The translations under genes and the position numbers were made by a program. A model generated the notes under the pieces. It was given only the letters and a program-made list of their open reading frames with translations. It ran no database searches and was not told where the DNA came from. Positions 52,833-63,676 of a stretch of DNA of 64,000 bases are shown piece after piece. This DNA comes from JASGMR01 sp963664675 (GTDB lineage: Bacteria > Thermotogota > Thermotogae > Petrotogales > Kosmotogaceae), in NCBI GenBank assembly GCA_963664675.2, contig CAXXLB010000020.1, forward strand, positions 62,001 to 126,000, read 5' to 3'. Positions within the stretch are counted from its first letter, which is position 1. Each line of letters opens with the position of its first letter.

Positions 52833-53276
52833 TTACGATTCATTTTCGGGAAGCGTAACAATTGAAAACCAGAATTTCCCAAATACTTTAATGAGTTCAA
52901 AAAATTCATCCAGATTAACCGGCTTATTGATATAACAGCTGGCATGGAGTTTATAACTTTTTACTATATCCTGTTCAAGATTAGAAGTAGTGAGTATTAC
53001 AACAGGAATATCTTTCAGATTATCCTCATTTTTAATATTTTGCAGAACTTCAATCCCCGACATTTCCGGAAGATTCAGGTCAAGTAAAATGATATTTGGC
53101 TTTACAGCAGCGGAAAAAGGTTCTTCTTTTTTTAAATATTTTAGGGCATCCATGCCCGTCTTGACTACATTCAATTTGTTTGCCAACCTGTTTTCTTCGA
53201 ATGCTTCTCTCGTCAGAATAATATCGTCTTCATTATCTTCCACCAACAAAATTTCTATAGGATTGATGCTTTTCAT
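52833..53276 (-). CDS. single-domain response regulator (Rcp1/CheY-like)
   Basis: A 147-residue receiver domain with the acidic pair LLVEDNEDD, phospho-acceptor Asp in IILLDLNLPEMSG, the Thr in VVILTTSNLEQD and Lys in CYINKPVNLDEF. No output domain, so it works as a shuttle or phosphate sink, probably for the kinase whose gene ends two nt upstream (53278). ATG 53276 follows AGGAGGAAG; the frame extends to 53363 but lies within the kinase gene. Rcp1-type regulators are typically paired with PAS or phytochrome kinases. Confidence 0.9.
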   Translation of the reverse strand: MKSINPIEILLVEDNEDDIILTREAFEENRLANKLNVVKTGMDALKYLKKEEPFSAAVKPNIILLDLNLPEMSGIEVLQNIKNEDNLKDIPVVILTTSNLEQDIVKSYKLHASCYINKPVNLDEFFELIKVFGKFWFSIVTLPENES

Positions 53277-53277
53277 T

Positions 53278-54858
53278 TTAAACTTCCTCCTTTTCACTCG
53301 GTATAGCAAAATAGAAAGTCGAACCCTTACCAAACTCCGATTCAACCCATATCTTTCCTCCATGATTCTCTATGACCTTTTTGCACATGGCCAGCCCAAT
53401 ACCCGTTCCCGGGTATTTATCCCTTGCATTCAATCGCTGAAAAATTTCAAATACTCTCTCTCTATATCCGTCTTTTATTCCTATCCCATTATCCTTAAAG
53501 GAAAAAATCCATTTATTACCTTTCATTTCGGTATTTATATCGATGACCGGAGTTTCATTTTCTTTGCGAAATTTAAGTCCGTTACCGATAAGGTTCTGAA
53601 ATACGCTGAGCAGTTGGCTTTGGTTACCACTTATAACGGGGAGTTGTTCATAATTAATCTTTGCGTCACTTTCCTTAATCAGTACTCTCAAATTATTAAC
53701 AGCATCATAAATAATTTCATTGCAGTCACACTTAGAAAATAGATCTCTATTTGAAATTACACGCGAATATTCAAGAAGATCATTAATCATGTCCTGCATT
53801 CTCTTGGCTCCTCTTATAACTCTTCTAAAATAGTCCTTTCCTTTTTCATCAAAGGATTCAAAATAACTTTTTCTCTCAATGAGCTGAAGATAACTGCTAA
53901 TTGCTCTGAGAGGTTCCTGCAAATCATGAGATGCAATGTATGCAAAGTGTTCCAGTTCAGAATTCGAACGCTCCAGTTCCATTGCTTTGTTTACCAATTG
54001 CTCTTCTGCTAATTTCCTCTCAGAAATATCTATCAAACATCCTATGATTTCAACAGGTAAATCATTATCATCTTCATTTATCAATTTCAAAACATTTTGT
54101 ACCCATATATAATCCCCATCTTTTCGCTTAAATCTATATTCACAGGTATAGTAACCTTTTTCAAACAGTTTGGGAAAACCAGAGAAAAGTTTTTCTATAT
54201 CATCACTGTGAATACATTCAATCCACAATCCGGAATCTTTTATAAATTCTTCCGACTCATAGCCCAACTGCTCCAGAGTATTTCTCGTGGCAAAGGTTAT
54301 TGTGAAATCTTCCGTGGCTTTCAACGTAAACATCACAATGGGCATAGAATTAAAAATAAAATTCAGCCTTTCGTTCGTGCTCTTCAGTAAATTGTATTTT
54401 TCATTCGATAAACTCAATTCCTTATTCATTTTTTCAGTCTGCAGTGTTACCTCATTCGTTTTAGCGTTCAGATTGGCTAATTTAACGAATACGGATACTT
54501 TTGCTTTAAGAATTTCAGGATTAATGGGGGCAAAAATATAATCCACGGAACCGAGAGAGTATCCCTTTTTAACATTTATTTCATCAGGACTGTAAGAAGT
54601 GATGAAAATAATTGGGGTGTTTTGAGATCTTGTTCTCTTTCTTATCAATTCTGCCGTTTCAAAACCATCTATTCCAGGCATTTTCACGTCGAGAAGAATA
54701 ACGGCGAAATCATTTTTCATGAGTATTCTGAAAGCCTCATTTCCCGAATTTGCTTTCATGATTTTTATATCCAGAACCGATAGAATCTCTTCCATCACTT
54801 TCAATTTATTTTTGTCATCATCTACGATCAATACATTCTGTTTATATTCTTTCTCCAT
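53278..54858 (-). CDS. REC-PAS-HisKA-HATPase sensor kinase
   Basis: A 526-residue cytoplasmic histidine kinase with an N-terminal receiver. Domains: REC 1-125 (LIVDDDKNK, Asp in VILLDVKMPG); coiled coil about 130-165; PAS-PAC about 170-285 (IECIHSDDIEKLF, YRFKRKDGDYIWVQ); HisKA about 300-365 with YIASHDLQEPLRA; HATPase about 400-520 (NLIGNGLKF, DNGIGI, GTGIGLAMCKKV). No membrane segment, so it senses cytoplasmic signals or is driven by phosphotransfer from the giant kinase encoded upstream. ATG 54858 follows GGGAGGT. The downstream single REC is its likely target. Confidence 0.92.
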   Translation of the reverse strand: MEKEYKQNVLIVDDDKNKLKVMEEILSVLDIKIMKANSGNEAFRILMKNDFAVILLDVKMPGIDGFETAELIRKRTRSQNTPIIFITSYSPDEINVKKGYSLGSVDYIFAPINPEILKAKVSVFVKLANLNAKTNEVTLQTEKMNKELSLSNEKYNLLKSTNERLNFIFNSMPIVMFTLKATEDFTITFATRNTLEQLGYESEEFIKDSGLWIECIHSDDIEKLFSGFPKLFEKGYYTCEYRFKRKDGDYIWVQNVLKLINEDDNDLPVEIIGCLIDISERKLAEEQLVNKAMELERSNSELEHFAYIASHDLQEPLRAISSYLQLIERKSYFESFDEKGKDYFRRVIRGAKRMQDMINDLLEYSRVISNRDLFSKCDCNEIIYDAVNNLRVLIKESDAKINYEQLPVISGNQSQLLSVFQNLIGNGLKFRKENETPVIDINTEMKGNKWIFSFKDNGIGIKDGYRERVFEIFQRLNARDKYPGTGIGLAMCKKVIENHGGKIWVESEFGKGSTFYFAIPSEKEEV

Positions 54859-54885
54859 AATTTATTACCTCCCTGCAACTGAATA

Positions 54886-55452
54886 TTATTTTTTACAGCA
54901 GACATCGGACAAAAATCTGCTCATTGATTCGAGCGATACAACCTTGTCTATTACACCGGAAAAAATTGCACTTTCCGGCATAACAGAGCATTCGGCAGTT
55001 TTAGGGTCCTGAGCAACTGTAAAACCACCGTATTTTTTAATTTCTTTCAACCCTTTGGTTCCATCCAGATTGGCACCGGTCAAAATAATTCCTATTGCTT
55101 TGTTTCTATAGGCAAACGCTGCAGACTCAAACATAACATCTATGGATGGACGCGAATAGCAAACCGGACCATCAGTTGACAACGAAAAAAAACCTTTATC
55201 AATCAAAAGATGATAATTTGCGGGTGCAACATAAACATGTCCGGGCAATATCTCATCTTTATCGCAAACTTCTATCACTTCAAGATCACAGTAATTCTGT
55301 AAATACACACTCAATGGCTCACTTGAATTTTTATCCCTGTGTTGAACGATTACAATGGGTAATAAAAAATCTTTCGGTAATTCTTTTAAAATTATACGAA
55401 GAGCTTGAAAACCGCCGAGTGATGTTCCAATAACAATTATTTCATAACTCAT
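54886..55452 (-). CDS. cheB: CheB-type protein-glutamate methylesterase domain (stand-alone)
   Basis: A 188-residue catalytic CheB domain without the usual receiver. The catalytic Ser is in IGTSLGGFQAL, His in VQHRD and Asp in TGANLDGTKG. CheB removes methyl groups from glutamates added by CheR on chemoreceptor-like helices, or deamidates. It starts one nt after the CheR stop, so the pair is co-translated. No methyl-accepting receptor is encoded in the window. The many HAMP-linked helices of the giant kinase next door could be the substrate; this is inference. Regulation must be by something other than REC phosphorylation. Confidence 0.9.
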   Translation of the reverse strand: MSYEIIVIGTSLGGFQALRIILKELPKDFLLPIVIVQHRDKNSSEPLSVYLQNYCDLEVIEVCDKDEILPGHVYVAPANYHLLIDKGFFSLSTDGPVCYSRPSIDVMFESAAFAYRNKAIGIILTGANLDGTKGLKEIKKYGGFTVAQDPKTAECSVMPESAIFSGVIDKVVSLESMSRFLSDVCCKK

Positions 55453-55453
55453 T

Positions 55454-56299
55454 TTATTTGAGCCTTCTGAAAAGCTTCATTTTTGCATCAAGTTCCTCAT
55501 AAAACTTTTCAAATGCTGTAAACCTTAGTGATTCAGCAACACCAAGGCCGAGAATTCCACCTGTTTTCAGGCTGTTGTAAAGCAATTTCTGAACCTTGTT
55601 TTGCAGGGATTTATTGAAATATATCATGACATTTCTGCAAAAAATTACATCAAATTCATTAAATGATGAATCGGTAACCAGATTATGCTGGGCCCATACA
55701 ATATTCTTTTTAAGATTAGCAGTCAGTGCTGCATTTTCATTATCCGTGGTGTAATATTCTGAAAAGGAACCGGCACATCCGGCTTTTATATAGTTATCCG
55801 TATACTCCTTCATGAGACTCAGTGAATATACACCTTTTTTTGCTTTTTCAAGCACAACCTCATTTATATCAGTCGCATATATCTTGGCTTTATCGTATAA
55901 TCCTTCTTCTTTAAACAAAATTGCCATCGAATAAACTTCTTCACCGGTTGAACAGCCTACATGCCAGATTCGTATGAAAGGCAGGGATGAAAGAAGCGGA
56001 CATATTTTTTCCCTGAAAGCGATATAAAAAGGAGGATCACGAAACATAGACGTTACGTTTATCGACACTTCCATCAAAAAACGTTCCATGGACCCTGAAT
56101 CATGGAGTACTCTGTCCTGTAACTCGGATACCGTTTTGAGATTCTCGCGTTTCATCATATGTAATATTCTTCGCCTGATTGAAGAAGATGCATAATCTCT
56201 AAAATCATAACCATATAAACGAAACACACCTTCAAGGAACAATTGTATTTCAATATTCTCCAACATATCGTTCGTATTTTCGGTGTGTATCGTACTCAT
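55454..56299 (-). CDS. cheR: CheR-type protein-glutamate methyltransferase
   Basis: A 281-residue SAM-dependent methyltransferase. The N-terminal helical domain (YGYDFRDYASSSIRRRI) is followed by the SAM domain, with RIWHVGCSTGEEVYSMAIL, KIYATDIN, and FDVIFCRNVMIYFNK. It methylates glutamates on receptor or receptor-like proteins. ATG 56299 follows AAAGGGG. It lies between the giant kinase and CheB genes, an order seen in non-chemotaxis signalling clusters in which CheR and CheB act with hybrid kinases. No C-terminal TPR or pentapeptide tether is present. Confidence 0.92.
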   Translation of the reverse strand: MSTIHTENTNDMLENIEIQLFLEGVFRLYGYDFRDYASSSIRRRILHMMKRENLKTVSELQDRVLHDSGSMERFLMEVSINVTSMFRDPPFYIAFREKICPLLSSLPFIRIWHVGCSTGEEVYSMAILFKEEGLYDKAKIYATDINEVVLEKAKKGVYSLSLMKEYTDNYIKAGCAGSFSEYYTTDNENAALTANLKKNIVWAQHNLVTDSSFNEFDVIFCRNVMIYFNKSLQNKVQKLLYNSLKTGGILGLGVAESLRFTAFEKFYEELDAKMKLFRRLK

Positions 56300-56334
56300 A
56301 AATTTCCCCTTTCTTTTGCTTACTTCTTATCTTC

Positions 56335-59300
56335 TTATTTATAAAGCCACACTCTTAATAAAGAGAGTAACTGTGCTGTGTCGACGGGTTTGGTTATATA
56401 GTCAGAGGCACCGGCATTTATACATTTTTCACGATCACCTTTCATGGCTTTTGCGGTAAGCGCTATTATCGGAAGGTTTTTAAATTTTGACATTTTCCTT
56501 ATAACTTTTATAGTTTCATATCCATCCATTTCAGGCATCATTATATCCATGAGCACAACTTCAATATCCGGATTGTTTTTTAATGCATCGATGGCATTTT
56601 TACCATTTTCTTCAGATAAAACTACAACATCATGTCGTTCCAATACGCTGGTTAACGCGAAAATATTTCTCATATCGTCATCAACGATCAATATTTTTTT
56701 GCCCTTCAACACGTCGTCCGACTGATAAATTCTTTTTATAATATCCTTTTTCGAATCTGGCAAACTATCTATTATTTTATGTAGAAAAAGTGTGACTTCG
56801 TCCAACAGACGTTCCGAAGATTTCACTTCTTTCAATATCGATTTTTCGGCTAATTCATTCAACAAGAGTTCTTCATCTTTATCTATATCACCTTTTGCAT
56901 AGACTACGATTGGAATCTCAGAAAGGGCAGGATTTTTTTGCAATGTAGTTATAAATTCAGTCATGCTCATATCTGATGGATCCGAATCGAGTATTATGCA
57001 ATCTATTGATTGCTTTTTTAACAATTCAATGGCATCATTTCCCGAATTTTTGAAAATTATCTTTATATTCATATCATCGAATATTTTTTTCGTATCCCAC
57101 TGTTTATATTTTTTTGAAAGGACGAGAAGATTCTGAACACTGACGTTCAGATGAGTTTTTATGTTATCAAAGGTCTTGTTCAGGTCCTCATTATTCACAG
57201 GTTTATGCAGATATGTCAAAGCACCTTTTTTCAGCCCTCGCAGACGTTCATCTTCGGCCGAAATTATATGTACGGGTATGTGCCTGATGTCTATATCACT
57301 CTTCATTCGCTCAAGTATTGTCCAGCCGTCAATATCCGGTAACCGCAAATCAAGCATAATTGCCACAGGCATATATTTATGCGCATATTCAACTGCATTG
57401 TTTCCCTTAAGTGTGACAATGACTTTAAAACCCTTTGATCTAGCCATAGTAGATAAAATATTTGCAAATTTGACATCATCTTCGATAATGAGTAGAGTTT
57501 TGTCATTCGGGAAAATGTTTTCCCTGTCATCTTTAAAATTATTTTCTGAAGTATTGATACCAGTTGTCTTTTTATAAAAATTTTCTGTATTTTTATTCGC
57601 ATTTTTGAGTTTTTTTGTAGAATTTTTTATTTTCATATTATACTTATACGACTTTTTTGAGTCTAGAGGCAAATAGAGTGTGAACGTACTGCCTTCCTCA
57701 ACCTCACTTTTCAAACATATTTCACCGCCAAGTATTTGTGCTATTTCTCTGCTGATTGCCAATCCCAGTCCTGTACCACCATATTTACGGCTGGTACTTC
57801 CATCGGCTTGCTGAAAAGCTTCAAAAATAATTTTTTGTTTATCTTCAGGAATTCCAATACCCGTATCAGCAACTTCAAAAGCCAAAACGCTTTCTGCATT
57901 GTCAAGTGTATCATTACCCTTTATCCACCCCTTAGATACAGGATTTATTTTTAAAGTAACACTTCCTTCCGACGTGAATTTGAAAGCATTGGAAATCAAA
58001 TTTTTGAGTATCTGCAAAATTCTTTTTTTATCGGTATTAAAAGATTTCGGTGTACTCTCATCTATCAATATATCGAAATTCAGACCCTTATCCTGTGCCA
58101 TATGCTGGAAGGTTCGTTCCATACTTTCCTGTATATCCGAAAGGAATACATCACTGTAGTTTGGTGTTACGATCCCCGATTCGATCTTTGAAAGATCGAG
58201 TATTTCATTGATCAGACCCAACAGATCGTTGCCGGAGTCATATATAATATTGGCGAATTCAATCTGCTTTTCAGACAGATTACCTTCAATGTTCTCCTTA
58301 AGTTGCTGTGCAAGTACGAGTAAGCTGTTCAATGGTGTCCTGAGTTCGTGAGACATGTTAGCAAGGAACTCAGATTTGTATTTCGATGTTATCGAAAGCT
58401 GCTCCGCTTTTTCTTCCAGAATGTGTCTTGACTCTTCTACTTCACGATTTTTTCGTTCTACTTCGGCTTTTTGGTCAACGAGCAAATTCGCTTTTTCCTC
58501 CAGTTCCTCGTTGGTCTGAGTGAGTTCTTCCTGCTGCTGTTGTAATTCTTCAGTAAGACTCTGCGATTGTTTAAGCAATTCCTCAGTACGCATGTTCACA
58601 TGCACCGTATTGATAACAATTCCAATGCTTTCTGCGAGTTGATCGAGGAAATTCAAATACATATCATTGAAAAAGTTGAACGACGCGAGTTCAAGTACTG
58701 CATACACATTTCCTTCGAAAATTATCGGCAATATTACAATATTCAATGGTGCGGCTTCCCCAAGAGCAGAATTGATTTTCACATAATCGTCCGGAACATT
58801 CGTCAGCAGAATACGCTGTTTTTCAAGCAGGCATTGCCCCAAAAGTCCCTCGCCCGGTCTGAATTGATTAGCCATATGTTTTCTTTCCTGAAAACCATAA
58901 CTTGCGTAAAGTTTCAACAACTGTCCCTCATTATCATTGTTCATTTCATATATATAAAAAGCCCCATGTTGAACTTTCACCATTGGTGCCAATTCTGTCA
59001 GAATTAGTTTGCTTACTTCACGTAAATCCCGTTGTCCCTGCAACATTCGGTTGAATTTTGCAAGATTCGTATTCAACCAGTCTTGTTCAGCATTCTTTCT
59101 GGTCGTTTCCTTTAGATTAACAATCATTTTATTGACATTATTTTTCAGTACCGCAACTTCACCTACGGCTTCCACCGTGACTGAGCTCGACAGATCTCCT
59201 TTTGCAACCGCAGTTGCCACCGTATTTATTGCACGCACCTGAACAGTAAGATTTTCAGCCAATTGATTAACATTGTCGGTAAGATTTTTCCATATTCCGG

Positions 59301-61794
59301 CGGCTCCCAAAACTTTTGCCTGTCCACCAAGTTTTCCCTCTACACCAACTTCGCGAGCAACCACAGTTACCTGATCGGCAAATGATGCCAGATTATCTAT
59401 CATAGTATTTATCGTTTCGGTCAACTCAGCTATTTCTCCTTCTGCATCCACTGTCAGTTTCTTACTGAGATTTCCCCTGGATATAGCCACTACAACTTTT
59501 GCAATACTGCGGACCTGTTTCGTAAGATTTGCAGCCATAGTATTGACATTGTCGGTCAGATCTTTCCATATTCCTGCCACTCCGCTCACATGTCCCTGAG
59601 CACCGAGTCTCCCTTCAGTACCAACTTCGCGCGCGACCCTCGTAACTTCAGAGGCAAAGGAGTTCAACTGGTCGACCATCGTATTGATGGCATTTTTCAG
59701 TTCGAATATCTCCCCTCTCGCTTCAACATTTATTTTAGTGGAAAGATCACCTTTTGCTATGGCTGTTACCACTTTGGAAATATCACGCATCTGCACCGTC
59801 AGATTACTCGCCATAAGATTCACATTGTCCGTCAGATCTTTCCATATTCCTTCCACACCACTCACATGTCCCTGACCACCAAGTTTTCCTTCAGTACCAA
59901 CCTCGCGGGCAACTCTAGTGACCTCCGAAGCAAAGGAGCTCAACTGATCGACCATCGTATTGATGGCATTTTTCAGTTCGAAGATCTCTCCTCTTGCATC
60001 AACGCTTATCTTGGTTGATAGATCGCCTTTCGCTATAGCCGTTACTACTTTGGAAATGTCACGCATCTGTACCGTCAAATTACTCGCCATAAGATTCACA
60101 TTGTCCGTCAGATCCTTCCATATTCCTGCTACACCTTCAACATATCCCTGGCCTCCGAGTTTCCCCTCCGTACCAACTTCACGTGCAACTCTCGTGACTT
60201 CAGAGGCAAAGGAGCTCAACTGATCGACCATCGTATTGACGGTATTTTTCAGTTCGAGCATCTCACCTTTAACATTCACACTTATCTTAGTTGAGAGATC
60301 ACCTTTTGCTATTCCCGAGGACACTTTAAAAATGTCACGCATCTGTATTGTCAGATTACTCACCATAAGATTCACATTATCCGTCAGATCTTTCCATATT
60401 CCTTCCACACCACTCACATGTCCCTGACCACCGAGCTTTCCTTCAGTACCAACCTCTCGGGCAACTCTCGTAACTTCGGAGGCGAAGGAACTCAATTGAT
60501 CCACCATCGTGTTGATGGCGTTTTTCAGTTCAAAGATCTCTCCTCTCGCATCAACGCTTATCTTAGTGGAAAGATCACCTTTCGCTATAGCCGTTACCAC
60601 TTTGGAAATATCGCGCATCTGTACCGTCAAATTACTCGCCATAAGATTCACATTGTCCGTCAGATCTTTCCATATTCCTTCCACGCCACTCACATGTCCC
60701 TGACCACCGAGTTTTCCTTCGGTACCAACTTCACGTGCAACCCTCGTAACCTCCGAAGAAAAGGAATTCAACTGGTCCACCATTGTATTTATGGTGTTTT
60801 TCAGTTCAAGCATCTCACCTTTAACATCAACTGTTATCTTTGTTGAAAGATTTCCCTTCGCAACGGCAGTCGTCACTTTGGCTGTATCACGCATTTGATC
60901 TGATATATTTTTAACCATTAAATTTATACTCTCAATTAAATCCTTCCATACACCTCTGACATTTTTCAAATGCGCCTGACTACCAAGTTTTCCTTCAATA
61001 CCAACTTCATATGCAAGTGTCGAAACTTCAGATGCGAAAGCATTCAACAGGTCAACCATAATATTTATATTATTTTTGACTTCGAGAATCTCCCCCTTCG
61101 CTTCTATCGTGACTTTTTTCGTCAGATCACCATTTGAAATAGCTGACATAATTTCTTTGATACCCAACGTTTGACTGGATCTCACATTGGCCATTTCGTT
61201 AACGTTATCTATCACATCTTTCCAAGCACCGTACATACCCTTTACTTCCGCTTCAGTTCTCAATATACCGTCAATGCTCATTTCTTTAAGAATTCTTATC
61301 GTCTCAGTGGTAAACTTTTTGAGTTTCTCTAACATCTTATTAATCGTATTCGCCGTTCGCAAATATCTACCGGCTAATTTCTTATCACCATTTTCAGTCT
61401 CTACAATCTGGGAAAAATCACCCTTTGCAAGTGCATTTATCACACGCGAAATTTCGTTCAACGGCCAAATTAAACTATCAAAAAGATCGTTCATTGACTC
61501 TATTGAAGTAGACCATTTTGTTGTACCACTTTTATCCGAAACACGGTACGTTGTTTTTCCTTTATCTCCTATTTCTTTAGCGGCTTTTTTAAGTTCATCT
61601 GTGAAATCTTTATCGGAATCGATAATTTCATTCAGTGTATCAGATATTTTACCTGCTATTCCAGTTCTATCGACAGGCATTCTTTTAGAAAAATCACCCT
61701 TTTTCATGGCTAAAAGAACATCGAGTAATTCTCCCATATCAAGAATATTCGTGTCATTACTTCCCGGCGTTGTAACAGATTTATCCATATTCAC
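56335..61794 (-). CDS. giant soluble multi-HAMP hybrid histidine kinase (HAMP array-GAF-HisKA-HATPase-REC x3)
   Basis: 1819 residues with no membrane segment. Residues about 108-905 form a HAMP array. It includes eight 92-residue units of the type [20 protein letters not shown]...[22 protein letters not shown], several nearly identical. GAF spans about 911-1068 and a coiled coil follows. HisKA contains [16 protein letters not shown] (His near 1148). HATPase is at about 1255-1375. REC1 is near 1430-1550 (Asp in MLDLRLPD). REC2 near 1551-1665 is degenerate ([11 protein letters not shown]). REC3 is near 1698-1819 (Asp in [13 protein letters not shown]). The layout resembles fungal group III (Nik1) kinases and bacterial HAMP-array kinases. 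Start is GTG 61794 or ATG 61788 behind AAAGGAG. It probably integrates inputs and phosphorylates neighbouring regulators. Confidence 0.93.
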   Translation of the reverse strand: MNMDKSVTTPGSNDTNILDMGELLDVLLAMKKGDFSKRMPVDRTGIAGKISDTLNEIIDSDKDFTDELKKAAKEIGDKGKTTYRVSDKSGTTKWSTSIESMNDLFDSLIWPLNEISRVINALAKGDFSQIVETENGDKKLAGRYLRTANTINKMLEKLKKFTTETIRILKEMSIDGILRTEAEVKGMYGAWKDVIDNVNEMANVRSSQTLGIKEIMSAISNGDLTKKVTIEAKGEILEVKNNINIMVDLLNAFASEVSTLAYEVGIEGKLGSQAHLKNVRGVWKDLIESINLMVKNISDQMRDTAKVTTAVAKGNLSTKITVDVKGEMLELKNTINTMVDQLNSFSSEVTRVAREVGTEGKLGGQGHVSGVEGIWKDLTDNVNLMASNLTVQMRDISKVVTAIAKGDLSTKISVDARGEIFELKNAINTMVDQLSSFASEVTRVAREVGTEGKLGGQGHVSGVEGIWKDLTDNVNLMVSNLTIQMRDIFKVSSGIAKGDLSTKISVNVKGEMLELKNTVNTMVDQLSSFASEVTRVAREVGTEGKLGGQGYVEGVAGIWKDLTDNVNLMASNLTVQMRDISKVVTAIAKGDLSTKISVDARGEIFELKNAINTMVDQLSSFASEVTRVAREVGTEGKLGGQGHVSGVEGIWKDLTDNVNLMASNLTVQMRDISKVVTAIAKGDLSTKINVEARGEIFELKNAINTMVDQLNSFASEVTRVAREVGTEGRLGAQGHVSGVAGIWKDLTDNVNTMAANLTKQVRSIAKVVVAISRGNLSKKLTVDAEGEIAELTETINTMIDNLASFADQVTVVAREVGVEGKLGGQAKVLGAAGIWKNLTDNVNQLAENLTVQVRAINTVATAVAKGDLSSSVTVEAVGEVAVLKNNVNKMIVNLKETTRKNAEQDWLNTNLAKFNRMLQGQRDLREVSKLILTELAPMVKVQHGAFYIYEMNNDNEGQLLKLYASYGFQERKHMANQFRPGEGLLGQCLLEKQRILLTNVPDDYVKINSALGEAAPLNIVILPIIFEGNVYAVLELASFNFFNDMYLNFLDQLAESIGIVINTVHVNMRTEELLKQSQSLTEELQQQQEELTQTNEELEEKANLLVDQKAEVERKNREVEESRHILEEKAEQLSITSKYKSEFLANMSHELRTPLNSLLVLAQQLKENIEGNLSEKQIEFANIIYDSGNDLLGLINEILDLSKIESGIVTPNYSDVFLSDIQESMERTFQHMAQDKGLNFDILIDESTPKSFNTDKKRILQILKNLISNAFKFTSEGSVTLKINPVSKGWIKGNDTLDNAESVLAFEVADTGIGIPEDKQKIIFEAFQQADGSTSRKYGGTGLGLAISREIAQILGGEICLKSEVEEGSTFTLYLPLDSKKSYKYNMKIKNSTKKLKNANKNTENFYKKTTGINTSENNFKDDRENIFPNDKTLLIIEDDVKFANILSTMARSKGFKVIVTLKGNNAVEYAHKYMPVAIMLDLRLPDIDGWTILERMKSDIDIRHIPVHIISAEDERLRGLKKGALTYLHKPVNNEDLNKTFDNIKTHLNVSVQNLLVLSKKYKQWDTKKIFDDMNIKIIFKNSGNDAIELLKKQSIDCIILDSDPSDMSMTEFITTLQKNPALSEIPIVVYAKGDIDKDEELLLNELAEKSILKEVKSSERLLDEVTLFLHKIIDSLPDSKKDIIKRIYQSDDVLKGKKILIVDDDMRNIFALTSVLERHDVVVLSEENGKNAIDALKNNPDIEVVLMDIMMPEMDGYETIKVIRKMSKFKNLPIIALTAKAMKGDREKCINAGASDYITKPVDTAQLLSLLRVWLYK
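59280..61190 (-). repeat. in-frame tandem 276-bp repeats encoding HAMP units
   Basis: The stretch encoding the HAMP array repeats with an exact 276-bp (92-codon) period; the landmark CACATTRTCCGTCAGATC recurs at 59821, 60097, 60373 and 60649. The central units (about 59590-60850) differ by only a few bases, while outer units have diverged. Confidence 0.9.
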
Positions 61795-61832
61795 TAGTCT
61801 CCTTTGCCTTTCACCTTATTTTCATAATATGA

Positions 61833-63608
61833 TTACAATAAAAGATCGTTGTCTTTTACATCTTTATCAAAAAAGGCCATAAAGGCCTCTACCAGATTGG
61901 GGTCAAATTGTGAACCACTGCAATTTTTGATTTCATTGATCGCTTCACGTTTTGTTGCTACTTTTTTGTAGGGTCGTTTATGTGTCATAACATCAAAAGT
62001 ATCAATTATTGATAATATTCTAGAGGCAAGTGGTATCTGTAAGCCCTTCAACCTCTTTGGATAGCCTTTTCCATCCCATCGTTCATGATGCGAAAGAATG
62101 TCTTCGGCAATAATATCCATTCCATGCATGGCTTTCGTTATTCTGTATCCCGTTTCGGGATGTTTTTTTATAACTTCCCATTCTTCATCAGTTAGAGGTC
62201 CCACCTTTTTAAGAATGGATTCTGGTATGGTGATTTTTCCAATATCGTGAAGTGAAGCCAGAACAGCAAGTTCATCGATATCGCTGCCTTTCAATCCAAG
62301 ATAAGTTCCAAATCTGGTACCCAACTCGCGTACACGTACGGCATGATTTGCCGTTATATAATCTTTCTCGTATAAAGATTTTTCCAGTGTGACAATAAAT
62401 GAACTTCGCATGCTCTTGCTTTCGGCAAACTTACTCGCATACATCCTATTATCCGCTAATTTTAACATGTCTGATATTGACAGTCCCTGCTTATGCTTAA
62501 CAGCGACCCCCAGTGAAATAGAGACCGGGATGCTGTTTGAAATAATGCTTTCACAGGCGATTTTAATATCATCAATAATTTTCATAGCTGTTTTTTCATC
62601 ACATTTAGGCAATAAAATTACGAATTCGTCTCCTCCAAAACGTACAACAACATCATTCTTTCTGCACGATCTTTTCAATATCTGAGAAACGATAACAAGT
62701 CGTTTATCACCCTCATCGTGTCCCAATGCATCATTTATAAGTTTTAAATTATTTAAATCGCCCATAATCAGGGATAATGGGAAATTTTTCTCACTATCCA
62801 ATCGTTTTGCCTCTTCCTCAAAAAATGTCCGATTGAACAGACCGGTTAAATTGTCACGAAAACTCATCCGCATAATTTCATCTTGCTTTTTTTTACGTTC
62901 AGTTATATCCCTTATAGCAGCAAGATAGGCAAACGTATTTTTCCACGTTATTTCGACCGCCCGTAGTTCGGCTACGGTTTTCTTACCGTCTCTGCGAACA
63001 ATATCAAGTTCCAGTGGCTTCCCTGTAATTACAGGAAATCCAAAATCCTGGTTTATCAGTTCTCCTTGTTCTCTGTTCAGGATTTTTGCTGCGGCAGGAT
63101 TGGCGAATCGTATGATTCCCTGCTGATCTATAATAATTATTGCATCGGCATTATTGGAAACAATATGTTCCAAACTTTCCCTAAGGGATTGAATTTCTTC
63201 CGTTTTATGCTTCAGGCTGACGAGTAGCCTCTGACGCTCAATAGCATGATCGATAGAATGAACCAACAGGCCAGGCTCTATAGATCCTTTTACCAGATAA
63301 TCCTGTGCCCCGTTCTGTAATAAATTACCCGTTACTTTTTCGTTTCTGTTTCCGGTAATCACAATAATAGGCGTTTCCGGTATTTTATCCCAAAGTTTAT
63401 AAAACGTATTTGAACCCGAACTGTCGGGTAACGACATATCCAACAATACAATTTCAAAATTCTTATCTTCCAGAATCTCCAAAGCTGAAGAAAGTTCATC
63501 CGTATATACAAAATCGGATAGAGAGAAATTCGCCTCCGATAGCAATTCCTTCATTAACTCCACATCATCTGGATTATCTTCAATTAGTAAAATACTTATT
63601 TTTTTCAC
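61833..63608 (-). CDS. REC-PAS-GGDEF-HD-GYP bifunctional c-di-GMP enzyme
   Basis: A 591-residue response regulator with both making and breaking domains for cyclic di-GMP. REC 1-125 (LLIEDNPDDVE, Asp in VLLDMSLPDSSG); PAS about 145-230 (DAIIIIDQQGIIRFANPAA). The diguanylate cyclase has an intact GGDEF near residue 327, preceded by the inhibitory I-site RKND exactly five residues upstream. The HD-GYP phosphodiesterase has HDIGK and HHERWDGKGYP with KRLKGLQIPLASRIL. All metal and catalytic residues look intact. GTG 63608 is taken as start, with AAAGGA rather far upstream. It is encoded between the KaiC-like and giant-kinase genes, so its receiver is probably phosphorylated by one of the cluster kinases. 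Confidence 0.93.
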   Translation of the reverse strand: MKKISILLIEDNPDDVELMKELLSEANFSLSDFVYTDELSSALEILEDKNFEIVLLDMSLPDSSGSNTFYKLWDKIPETPIIVITGNRNEKVTGNLLQNGAQDYLVKGSIEPGLLVHSIDHAIERQRLLVSLKHKTEEIQSLRESLEHIVSNNADAIIIIDQQGIIRFANPAAAKILNREQGELINQDFGFPVITGKPLELDIVRRDGKKTVAELRAVEITWKNTFAYLAAIRDITERKKKQDEIMRMSFRDNLTGLFNRTFFEEEAKRLDSEKNFPLSLIMGDLNNLKLINDALGHDEGDKRLVIVSQILKRSCRKNDVVVRFGGDEFVILLPKCDEKTAMKIIDDIKIACESIISNSIPVSISLGVAVKHKQGLSISDMLKLADNRMYASKFAESKSMRSSFIVTLEKSLYEKDYITANHAVRVRELGTRFGTYLGLKGSDIDELAVLASLHDIGKITIPESILKKVGPLTDEEWEVIKKHPETGYRITKAMHGMDIIAEDILSHHERWDGKGYPKRLKGLQIPLASRILSIIDTFDVMTHKRPYKKVATKREAINEIKNCSGSQFDPNLVEAFMAFFDKDVKDNDLLL

Positions 63609-63676
63609 ACGTAATTACATTCCTTTATAATTGAAATTTAAAAATTTGTTGTAAAATTTTTCGATTTCTTTCTAAA

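Noticed and set aside
59590..60850. Regular repeats that might suggest a CRISPR array
   Set aside because: Period is 276 bp, in frame, and encodes HAMP units; there are no short repeat-spacer units.
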